A stretch of 29,286 nt of DNA. Source: Ruminococcaceae bacterium UBA1730. Its GTDB lineage: Bacteria; Bacillota; Clostridia; Oscillospirales; Acutalibacteraceae. The notes beneath the pieces are model-generated. The model saw only the letters and a program-made list of their open reading frames with translations. It searched no databases and had not been told where the DNA came from. This document shows positions 23,162 to 29,286 of the stretch, one piece after another. The translations under genes were made by a program, and so were the position numbers. How positions within the stretch are numbered: the stretch's first letter is position 1; each line of letters starts with the position of its first letter. The stretch covers positions 1 to 29,286 of the forward strand of contig DCII01000048.1 in assembly GCA_002315935.1 (NCBI GenBank). The letters run 5' to 3'.

Positions 23162-24631
23162 TTGAATATTGTATCTTCACCTTTTCTTTTTCTCTTTTTT
23201 CCTATTATAACGGGGCTTTATTATCTTATTCCTCGTAAAAACGGCTTAAAAAACAGAAATATTTATATTGTTTTTGTAAGTCTGTTTTTCTATGCGTATG
23301 GAGAGCCGTTATTTATTTTCTTACTGCTTGCAATGGTTGCTATGACATGGCTTATCGGCAAATTGATAGACAAAAAAAGAAAAACAGTTGCAGGAAAGTC
23401 ATTGTTAGCCTTCATGATTGTTATGAATGTAGCAATGTTACTTGTTTTAGGAAAGTTTAATTATATTATAGCTTTTTTAAATGAACTTTTCGGTAAAGAG
23501 CTTCCTATTCATCTATATAGCTTTCCGCTTGGGTTTTCTTTTCTTGCTTTTTCCTCAATATCGTATGTTGTGGATATTTATCGTGGGCAATGCAAAACAA
23601 GTGACAGTCTTTTGAATGCAGCACTGTATATTTGCATTTTTTTCAAAATTACACAGGGACCTATTATCTCGTATCGAAGGTTCGAGAGCCAAATTGAAAA
23701 CAGAACAGAATCATTTGAGCTTGTCAGCGAAGGAGCACGGCGTTTTTCATTAGGGCTGGGAAAGAAAATGATAATTGCTCATAATCTTTCTTTTATTGTG
23801 GACCAGATTCTTTCGTCAGATATTTCTGAGCTTTCGTTACCCGATGCGTGGCTCGGCTGCATTTCATATCTTGTTTATCTCTATTTCGATTTCTCCGGAT
23901 ATTCAGATATGGCCATTGGACTTGCAAAAGTATTCGGATTTTCAGTGCCGGAAAACTTCAATTATCCGTATGTTTCAACTTCGGTTGCAGAGTTTTGGAG
24001 ACGTTTTCATATAACCCTTTGTGTTTGGTTTACTGATTATTTGTATTATCCGATTGCTCTCGGTCCGTCAGTTCGATTTCGAAAGTTTTTGTTGAGTCAC
24101 AATGTGAAGGATAAAACTGCAAAAACAATTCAAAGTATTTTTGTTCCTGCCTGTGTATGGACAGTGACAGCACTTTGGCATGGAATAAATTTGAATTATG
24201 CAATATGGGGATTGGCAAACTGTTCAGCTATGCTGGTCGAGTCCCGAATAAAGCTTATCAAAAACAAGAAAATGGATAAGTGGTTTCGCCGAATAGGGTT
24301 TTTGTTATTTCTCTTCCTTTCGATGCCGCTGATAAGCACTGACTCTTTTGAAAATACACGTTTGTTCTACAAAGCTATGTTTTTTGGTAAATTGAACATA
24401 ACGCCTGTTTTTCGTTTATTTTCACAGGCTTATGGATTATTCCTTATTATCGGAATTATCGGATGCATTCCTCTTTTACCGTTTATCAAAAAGAAGATTA
24501 TTTCAACATCAAGCCTGAAGCTTCAAAGAGCATGGGATATTCTTTCGTCTGTGCTATTGATTTTTATTCTGTTAATATCACTTGCTTATTTAATTAAATC
24601 AGGAACTTCAGATTTCTTATACCAACGATAG
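23162..24631 (+). CDS. MBOAT-family O-acyltransferase (AlgI/DltB-like)
   Basis: A polytopic membrane acyltransferase of 489 aa. MBOAT landmarks are FKITQGPIISYRRF, YLYFDFSGYSDMAIG, NFNYPYVSTSVAEFWRRFHITL with H283, and the catalytic H340 in TALWHGINL. AlgI and DltB proteins move an acyl or D-alanyl group from the cytoplasmic carrier through the membrane to an outer acceptor, working with an SGNH-type partner such as the upstream gene. The start is a TTG with only a weak GTGAG upstream; no ATG near the N-terminus keeps the first helix, so the TTG is probably right. The following AMP-ligase gene begins 11 bp after its stop. Confidence 0.94.
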   Translation: MNIVSSPFLFLFFPIITGLYYLIPRKNGLKNRNIYIVFVSLFFYAYGEPLFIFLLLAMVAMTWLIGKLIDKKRKTVAGKSLLAFMIVMNVAMLLVLGKFNYIIAFLNELFGKELPIHLYSFPLGFSFLAFSSISYVVDIYRGQCKTSDSLLNAALYICIFFKITQGPIISYRRFESQIENRTESFELVSEGARRFSLGLGKKMIIAHNLSFIVDQILSSDISELSLPDAWLGCISYLVYLYFDFSGYSDMAIGLAKVFGFSVPENFNYPYVSTSVAEFWRRFHITLCVWFTDYLYYPIALGPSVRFRKFLLSHNVKDKTAKTIQSIFVPACVWTVTALWHGINLNYAIWGLANCSAMLVESRIKLIKNKKMDKWFRRIGFLLFLFLSMPLISTDSFENTRLFYKAMFFGKLNITPVFRLFSQAYGLFLIIGIIGCIPLLPFIKKKIISTSSLKLQRAWDILSSVLLIFILLISLAYLIKSGTSDFLYQR

Positions 24632-24642
24632 AGGGTTATTTC

Positions 24643-26034
24643 ATGCGATTTGGTTATTGGGATAATATAGAATGTTATGGCGATAGAATTGCTTTGATTA
24701 CCGAAAATGAATCAATCAGTTATAAGTCTTTATCGGAAATATCCGATAACATAGCAGATAACATGACCGAAAGAGCTTTAGTTTTTTTGGTTTGCAGAAA
24801 CCGAGTTCCTTCCATTGCGGGATTTCTTGGTTTTTTAAGGAAACATATTGTACCGGTTTTATTAAATTCTACCATTGATAAAGAATTATATGAGAACCTA
24901 ATGCAAATATATCGTCCACAGTATGTCTGGTGTCCGGATAATTTTACAAATGAGCCGGGTGAATATGGCTACGATGGCTATAAAATTATTAAAACAGGAT
25001 TTGAAAGTCCGGAAATGAACGATGATTTAGCTTTATTGGTTATGACATCCGGAAGCACCGGAAGTCCTAAGCTTGTTCGATTAAGTTATCATAATTTACA
25101 AGCAAACACAGAATCAATAGTTCAGTTTCTCGATGTAAATCCAAATGACAGAGCAATAACCACTATGCCGATGAATTATGTTTACGGTCTTTCAATTTTA
25201 CAGACCCATCTTATGGCAGGTGCAAGCATTATTCTGACAGAAAGATTAATCTTTGAACGCAATTTTTGGAATTGTTTTTCCAAAAACGGAGCAACAACCT
25301 TCGGTGCAGTTCCGTATTTTTATCGTGTGCTGGATAAGTTATCTTTTTTAAATCAGAATTTACCATCGCTTCGATATATCACTCAAGCCGGTGGAAAACT
25401 CGGAAAAGAACTTCATTATAAATTGGGTTGCGGTATGCTTGAAAAAGGCAAGAAATTCATTGTTATGTATGGTTCTTCAGAAGCAACAGCGAGAATGAGC
25501 TATGTTCCGAGTGAAATGACAGTTGAAAAGGCAGGAAGCATCGGAATTGCGATACCCGGAGGAAGAATTGAATTAATTGATTCAAACGGCGATGTAATAA
25601 AGGAAAGTGAAAAAATAGGCGAGCTTGTGTATTACGGACCTAATGTTATGCTTGGTTATGCTACCTCTCGAGAAGATTTGAGTAAAGGCGATGAATTGCT
25701 CGGACGTCTTGAAACCGGAGATATAGCAAAAAGAGATGATGATGGATATTATTATATCGTTGGACGAAAAAACAGATTTATTAAAATATTCGGAAATCGG
25801 ATTAATCTTTCGGAAATAGAAGAACTCCTTGGCAAAAAAGGATATGAAACTGCCTGCGTTGGAGAGGAAGATAAGTTAATAATATATACAACTTCAGACG
25901 CTGAAAAGAGAATTACGGATTTTTTATGCAAAAAAACAGGGATTGACAGAACTACAATTACAGTAATTCACATTGAGAAAATACCTCGTAACCAATCGGG
26001 AAAAATTCTGTATTCAGAATTAGCTGATTTTTAA
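24643..26034 (+). CDS. AMP-forming adenylating enzyme (DltA/acyl-CoA synthetase-like)
   Basis: A cytoplasmic ANL-superfamily ligase of 463 aa, somewhat shorter than most (about 500). Core motifs: A3 TSGSTGSPK at 135-143 (phosphate loop), A5 MYGSSEATARMS, A7 LETGDIA, A8 hinge GRKNRFIKIFGNRI, and A10 PRNQSGK with catalytic lysine K454. It would activate a carboxylic acid (acyl or amino acid) as adenylate and load it on the carrier encoded at 21606, as DltA does for DltC. The A8 and pocket sequences differ from canonical DltA, so D-alanine is not assured. GAGGG lies 7 nt before the ATG. It is the last gene of the cassette, followed by a strong hairpin terminator. Confidence 0.9.
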   Translation: MRFGYWDNIECYGDRIALITENESISYKSLSEISDNIADNMTERALVFLVCRNRVPSIAGFLGFLRKHIVPVLLNSTIDKELYENLMQIYRPQYVWCPDNFTNEPGEYGYDGYKIIKTGFESPEMNDDLALLVMTSGSTGSPKLVRLSYHNLQANTESIVQFLDVNPNDRAITTMPMNYVYGLSILQTHLMAGASIILTERLIFERNFWNCFSKNGATTFGAVPYFYRVLDKLSFLNQNLPSLRYITQAGGKLGKELHYKLGCGMLEKGKKFIVMYGSSEATARMSYVPSEMTVEKAGSIGIAIPGGRIELIDSNGDVIKESEKIGELVYYGPNVMLGYATSREDLSKGDELLGRLETGDIAKRDDDGYYYIVGRKNRFIKIFGNRINLSEIEELLGKKGYETACVGEEDKLIIYTTSDAEKRITDFLCKKTGIDRTTITVIHIEKIPRNQSGKILYSELADF

Positions 26035-26077
26035 GGCAAATATTTATTCTGATTTTAAAAACACTTTCCACATTTAT

Positions 26078-26116
26078 AAAAAAACATCCCCGACAGTTGT
26101 CGGGGATGAAGCTTTT
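26078..26116. terminator. Bidirectional terminator
   Basis: Stem CATCCCCGAC / GTCGGGGATG (10 bp) with an AGTT loop (26085-26108). On the minus strand it is followed by seven Ts; on the plus strand by AAGCTTTTT. It serves the convergent genes at 24643 (+) and 26124 (-). Confidence 0.92.
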
Positions 26117-26123
26117 TATGAAG

Positions 26124-26933
26124 TTACGCAAGCCATTTAATGAGCTTGATAATCCATGTGATATTAAGAATTGAGAAGGGCTTATCAAACACCTTATCCT
26201 GAATATCAACAGTTATAAAATCAATTGTAACTCCGCCGATGTCGGTCTTGAGAACGCTGAACACATCAATAGTTTCAAGCACATCGTGGTCATTGGGGAA
26301 TTTGATTTCAGCAGCCTTGAGCGTAACTGCGTTTTCGTCTTCATACTTGAAGGTTGCACTTGCATTGAGAAGAGAGGCAATAAATGTGCTTGTATTTGAA
26401 TAGTATTCGCAGAAAGCCTTCATATCCTGAACATCCCGAAGATTGAGAGTGGGGTTTTCAGCGGTAATAAGCTTTGCAATCTCTTCATAGTCAGGTCCGA
26501 AAATCTCAAAGAAACAGCCGTTTTCAGTCTTCGTTTCCTTTACGGTAAGATATTTGAAATAATCTTCTGTATCAAACTTTTTGAAAGCATTGGGAACTTC
26601 GTTAACTATACTTTCGATTTTTTTGATTGTAAGCCTGCCGACCAATTCGGTGATATTAGCGTTGAAAATGCCGAAATAAGCAGTAAATTTGCCGTCATCA
26701 AGAATTGCCTTTGCATCAATGGAGCCAATGCTGACATTTGCAACAGCCTTGTCTTTTTTAACATAAAGCTCGCCGTTGATAAAATCCATGTTGACTCCGA
26801 CACCTACGCCGTTTTCCATGCTCTGAACAAATTTTTCGGTTTTGCTTACGGGCTTGGAATCAGCTGCAAATGCAAGACTGAAGAACGAAAGTGCCATGAT
26901 AAGGCTCATCATTACAGCTAAGATTTTTTTCAT
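26124..26933 (-). CDS. Secreted protein of unknown function
   Basis: A 269-aa exported protein. The signal peptide is 1-23 (MKKILAVMMSLIMALSFFS...AFA/AD), very like that of the major pilin. The mature part alternates short beta-like segments (VGVGVNMDFINGELYVKKDKA, in the style of outer-layer beta-rich proteins) with charged helices. No family is recognised, and there is no lipobox or LPXTG motif. ATG 26933 is chosen over ATG 26951 because AAGGGAAG lies inside the longer start and about 9 nt before the second ATG. It has its own strong promoter and ends at the bidirectional terminator, so it is a single-gene unit. Confidence 0.8.
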   Translation of the reverse strand: MKKILAVMMSLIMALSFFSLAFAADSKPVSKTEKFVQSMENGVGVGVNMDFINGELYVKKDKAVANVSIGSIDAKAILDDGKFTAYFGIFNANITELVGRLTIKKIESIVNEVPNAFKKFDTEDYFKYLTVKETKTENGCFFEIFGPDYEEIAKLITAENPTLNLRDVQDMKAFCEYYSNTSTFIASLLNASATFKYEDENAVTLKAAEIKFPNDHDVLETIDVFSVLKTDIGGVTIDFITVDIQDKVFDKPFSILNITWIIKLIKWLA

Positions 26934-26976
26934 ATTATTTCTTCCCTTCATATTGTTTTGATGTTAAATTACATCG

Positions 26977-27011
26977 GTTGAATTATATCACTTTCAACGG
27001 ATAAATTCAAC
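26977..27011 (-). promoter_or_regulatory. Strong promoter with overlapping inverted repeat
   Basis: Minus strand: -35 TTGAAT (27005-27010), 17-bp spacer, -10 TATAAT (26982-26987) with TGA before it (extended). An 8-bp inverted repeat GTTGAATT/AATTCAAC (26977-26984 and 27004-27011) overlaps both hexamers and could be an operator. Confidence 0.75.
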
Positions 27012-27044
27012 ATATTTTTGATTTTTTTGGGCATACATGATAAT

Positions 27045-28181
27045 TTATCTGCTTAAAAGATAACCCGGTATACACACAAACGCAAAGAAAATAAGACTTA
27101 TTATTGTAAATACCTTAATGAATTTTAACCCGTTTTCCGGATATTCCCTGACATAGATTCTGTAATTGATAACGGATGCAAGTGAGCCGATAAGTGAGCA
27201 AAGACCTGCCGAATCAGCTCCGTAAAGCAAAGCCTTGAGATTATCCGAGAATGGATAAAGAACAATTGATGCCGGAACATTGGAGATAACCTGGCTCAGA
27301 AGAATTACCCAGAGGTATTCGTGACCTGCAACCGAATGCTCAAGGAATGAGGAAATTTTTTCGTTTGCGGTGATTGATGATGAAAAAATAAAGAAGCAAA
27401 GAAATGTTACAAGCAAAACATAATCGGTTTTCAGAAGTATTTTTCTGTCAAAAATCAGAACGGCAACAAGAACCGCAAGAGCCGCAAAATACCAATACGC
27501 TGTTCTGCTGACGATAACCCATATCACAAATACAAAGAGTATTATATAAATTATCCGCTTAAGCTTGTATTCGGGATTCCATTCGTCAGTCAGTGACTCG
27601 TCACCGTAATCAGCGGTTTCTTTTATGTTCTTTCTGAATAAGAAACATATAAAGACGGAGAGCAAAACAGCCGACATAAGCCAAAGAGGTAGCATGGTTT
27701 TAAGAAATTGAGATACACTAATTCCCGACTGACTGAAAAGGAACAGATTTTGCGGACTTCCGAACGGAGTCAGCAGAGAACCTCTGATGGCGGCGATATT
27801 CTCGAATGTCAGAACGGGGAGTATGTATTTCTCTTTGTTTCCCGATTTGAAAAGAATTATTGTTATCGGAACAAACACAATAAGAGAAACATCGTTTGTT
27901 ACGAACATGGAAGAGAAGAAAACGCAGCCTACAAGGAAGAAGGTCAACGCAACCATTGAGCGGATGTTTTCTGTAAGCTTTATCAGGGGTCTGAATATGT
28001 TTTCCTTCTTGAAACCTTCAAGCACTGTCAGCATCATAAAAAGAATTGCAAGCGTTTTCCAGTCAATATTTCTCACAAGCTCCATGCTCGGCGGAGTGAT
28101 GAATAAAGCGACAATTGCCGCAATAAGTGCAACAACCATAACAGCGTTTTTCTTCATGAAATCTTTTATTTTATTTTTCAT
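27045..28181 (-). CDS. SLC13/ArsB-like ion transporter permease
   Basis: A polytopic membrane protein of 378 aa with about ten hydrophobic segments, of the IT superfamily (CitMHS/ArsB/NhaD, PF03600-like). Family-type segments are LEGFKKENIFRPL, the hairpin SSMFVTNDVSLIVFVPITI, ENIAAIRGSLLTPFGSPQNLFLF, and the second-half counterpart SQVISNVPASIVLYPF. It probably moves an anion (dicarboxylate, arsenite or similar) or exchanges Na+/H+; the substrate is not readable. It is slightly shorter than typical (about 420 aa). AAAGG lies about 11 nt before the ATG. No arsenic or citrate genes are nearby, and no clear promoter was found in the repeat-rich region upstream. Confidence 0.88.
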   Translation of the reverse strand: MKNKIKDFMKKNAVMVVALIAAIVALFITPPSMELVRNIDWKTLAILFMMLTVLEGFKKENIFRPLIKLTENIRSMVALTFFLVGCVFFSSMFVTNDVSLIVFVPITIILFKSGNKEKYILPVLTFENIAAIRGSLLTPFGSPQNLFLFSQSGISVSQFLKTMLPLWLMSAVLLSVFICFLFRKNIKETADYGDESLTDEWNPEYKLKRIIYIILFVFVIWVIVSRTAYWYFAALAVLVAVLIFDRKILLKTDYVLLVTFLCFFIFSSSITANEKISSFLEHSVAGHEYLWVILLSQVISNVPASIVLYPFSDNLKALLYGADSAGLCSLIGSLASVINYRIYVREYPENGLKFIKVFTIISLIFFAFVCIPGYLLSR

Positions 28182-28234
28182 TTGTGTTAAACCTTTCTAT
28201 ATGGGGGTATTCAGCTTAAACTGAATGTGAAATG

Positions 28235-28325
28235 AAATTTGTCCCAACGCTCCGCAGAGCATTTCGCATTTGCGAAGCAAATATTTCACGGAGAAGCTAT
28301 TTCACTTGCCATAGGCAAATTTCGT
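28235..28325. repeat. Cluster of small hairpins separated by ATTTC
   Basis: ATTTC recurs at 28261, 28283, 28299 and 28319 (spacings 22, 16, 20 bp). Small palindromes lie beside it: GCTCCGC..AGAGC, ATTTGC-GAA-GCAAAT and TTGCC-ATA-GGCAA. This is noncoding and REP-like in look, and could be a dispersed genomic repeat. It directly abuts the tRNA-Leu terminator. Confidence 0.6.
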
Positions 28326-28326
28326 T

Positions 28327-28368
28327 GAAAAAATCTCTTTTGTCTTTTGGGACAAAAGAGATTTTTTC
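28327..28368 (-). terminator. Terminator of tRNA-Leu
   Basis: A perfect 18-bp stem (28327-28344 and 28351-28368) with a 6-nt loop; the 3' arm ends in TTTTTTC on the minus strand. It starts 2 bp after the tRNA 3' end. Confidence 0.9.
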
Positions 28369-28369
28369 A

Positions 28370-28454
28370 TGGTGCTCCCGACAGGGCTTGAACCTGCACA
28401 CTTTGCGGCAATGGATCCTAAATCCATCGTGTCTGCCAATTCCACCACGGGAGC
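28370..28454 (-). tRNA. tRNA-Leu(TAG)
   Basis: A class II tRNA of 85 nt including an encoded CCA. The acceptor stem is GCTCCCG/CGGGAGC. The anticodon arm is ATGGATTTAGGATCCAT with anticodon UAG. A variable arm is present and the T-arm is GGTTCAAGCCC. Confidence 0.96.
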
Positions 28455-28467
28455 AAACATCCGAATT

Positions 28468-28496
28468 AGTTTAGCACGAACGCCGAAATTTGTCAA
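28468..28496 (-). promoter_or_regulatory. Promoter of tRNA-Leu
   Basis: Minus strand: perfect -35 TTGACA (28491-28496), 17-bp spacer, -10 TAAACT (28468-28473) with TGC before it. Confidence 0.8.
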
Positions 28497-28535
28497 CAAA
28501 GCAAATCCATAAATTTTTCCTTTATAAATTTTCTC

Positions 28536-28564
28536 TTGACTTTATCTGATGGATGTTGTATTAT
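28536..28564 (+). promoter_or_regulatory. Promoter of the small conserved gene
   Basis: -35 TTGACT (28536-28541), 17-bp spacer, -10 TATTAT (28559-28564), 44 bp before the ATG. Confidence 0.8.
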
Positions 28565-28607
28565 TGTATCGAACATTCGTTCACATTATGTCATCGGAGA
28601 TGATTGA

Positions 28608-28844
28608 ATGAACAGAAAAGTATTTGTTGATGTTGTTTTGCTCAAATACAGAGACGGCAAAAGCAGACCCCTGAAAATCCAATGGGAAGACGGAACGGTT
28701 TATCTTGTTGAGCGGCTTCTTAACCGTTGCCAAACATTTTCAAGGCAAACGGGTGGGGGAAGCATAAGATATACTGTTCAGATAAACGGAAGGGAAACCT
28801 TTCTTTACGAAGAAAACGGAAGATGGTTTGTTGAGGCAAAATAA
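28608..28844 (+). CDS. Small conserved protein of unknown function
   Basis: A 78-aa soluble protein with no signal peptide or membrane segment. The sequence is beta-rich (VFVDVVLLKYRDGKSRPLKIQWEDGTVYLVE, in a pattern of alternating hydrophobics), then a basic turn (LLNRCQTFSRQTGGG) and more strands (IRYTVQINGRETFLYEENGRWFVEA), suggesting a small barrel or sandwich. Similar short proteins occur in Firmicutes (from memory, not checked), without a known role. GGAG lies 8 nt before the ATG, and a strong promoter lies at 28536-28564. It is a single-gene unit. Confidence 0.85.
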   Translation: MNRKVFVDVVLLKYRDGKSRPLKIQWEDGTVYLVERLLNRCQTFSRQTGGGSIRYTVQINGRETFLYEENGRWFVEAK

Positions 28845-28871
28845 GAAGAAGCTCAGCAAAAAATTTATTTC

Positions 28872-28900
28872 TTGACTTTCTCAAAAAGAATTGATATAAT
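28872..28900 (+). promoter_or_regulatory. Near-consensus promoter upstream of the AAGC repeat
   Basis: -35 TTGACT (28872-28877), 17-bp spacer, -10 TATAAT (28895-28900) preceded by TGA (extended -10). It has no ordinary gene downstream, only a tetranucleotide repeat and a hairpin. Confidence 0.8.
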
Positions 28901-28954
28901 GAAATAAAATTTAGGAAATGGCTTGACGAAAATGACGAAATTTGCGACAATATA

Positions 28955-29017
<63 letters not shown>

Positions 29018-29077
29018 AGCGTAACTGCGCTCTGCTTATTTGTCAACCCTAAAAGCAAAAAATTTACAATTAATTTT

Positions 29078-29125
29078 AAAGGCACATTTTGCCCGTGTTT
29101 TCAGCACGGGTGAGATGTGCCTTTT
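29078..29125 (+). terminator. Terminator-like hairpin after the microsatellite
   Basis: Outer stem AAAGGCACAT (29078-29087) / ATGTGCCTTT (29115-29124), inner stem CCCGTG/CACGGG, internal bulges, and a short TTTT tail. With the promoter at 28872 it bounds a possible transcript of about 220 nt. Confidence 0.6.
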
Positions 29126-29171
29126 GCGTTTCGTGTAAATGAATGATGAATATACCGGAGCGAAAGAGAAG

Positions 29172-29280
29172 CGGATTGCCACGCTTTGCTCGCAATGACG
29201 GGCAGGTAGCTTTCACGGCAATGGCAACCATTACGATAAAGGTAAAAAGTCTGTCATTGCTAGCGAAGCGTGGCAATCCG
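29172..29280. repeat. Inverted-repeat element (28-bp arms, 53-bp centre)
   Basis: Left arm 29172-29199 starts CGGATTGCCACGCTT; right arm 29253-29280 ends AAGCGTGGCAATCCG. The arms match as reverse complements except at two positions. No coding content is present. This resembles widespread dispersed palindromic repeats or a MITE-like element (the ATTGCGAGC...GTGGCAATCC type). No target-site duplication is obvious. Confidence 0.75.
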
Positions 29281-29286
29281 TAATAT

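Noticed and set aside
24643..26034. Naming the ligase dltA (D-alanine-specific)
   Set aside because: The A8 motif and gene context differ from canonical dltABCD, so the activated acid cannot be stated.
19396..26120. Possible att duplication of the tRNA-Ser 3' end flanking the cassette
   Set aside because: No second copy of the tRNA 3' sequence was found downstream, and no integrase is present.
28235..28325. CRISPR-like array
   Set aside because: The ATTTC units are too short, the spacing is irregular (16-22 bp), and there are no cas genes.

Overview
The window looks like chromosomal DNA of a low-GC Gram-positive gut-type Clostridia (Oscillospiraceae/Ruminococcaceae-like). This is judged from the strong AGGAGG-type ribosome binding sites, sortase-built LPXTG pili, tRNA genes that encode CCA, Clostridia-style surface-protein signal sequences and the gene families present. 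The genus cannot be fixed from the sequence alone.

Region 1 (1-10,050) is a complete sortase-dependent pilus locus with its own regulator. A LytS-type histidine kinase and a REC + SARP-like winged-helix response regulator are read leftwards. Divergent from them is an operon in the order: small coiled-coil protein, signal peptidase I, large LPKTG adhesin, major LPTTG pilin, class C sortase, LPMTG minor/basal pilin, second sortase. The divergent promoter carries two TTTTGGCAA direct repeats 11 bp apart, just upstream of an extended -10.

Region 2 (10,050-19,185) is mixed metabolism and envelope. A leftward operon encodes diaminopimelate dehydrogenase (ddh), a GH4 glycosidase and a secreted glycoside-hydrolase-like protein. 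Then come an unknown secreted protein, an MgtC/SapB membrane protein, a membrane protein resembling a degenerate Sec11-type signal peptidase, a small DivIVA-like coiled-coil protein, and the classic NfeD/SPFH (stomatin-like) pair.

Region 3 (19,280-26,116) starts at tRNA-Ser(GGA) and holds the most unusual content: seven co-directional, tightly packed reading frames encoding six proteins. They are an ATP-grasp ligase, a 10-TM DMT/EamA transporter split by a frameshift in an A10 run, a carrier protein, a DHHW/AlgX-like SGNH protein, an AlgI/DltB-like MBOAT acyltransferase and an AMP-forming adenylating enzyme. The last four have the same division of labour as DltC, DltD, DltB and DltA. The inference is an extracellular acylation (or aminoacylation) system with an added ATP-grasp ligase and exporter.

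Region 4 (26,124-29,286) holds a secreted protein of unknown function, an SLC13/ArsB-like permease, tRNA-Leu(UAG) and a small conserved protein. It also has unusual noncoding DNA: a cluster of small hairpins separated by ATTTC, a 62-bp (AAGC)n microsatellite between a near-consensus promoter and a terminator-like hairpin, and a 28-bp imperfect inverted-repeat element at the window edge. No CRISPR array, rRNA, phage or IS transposase was seen.
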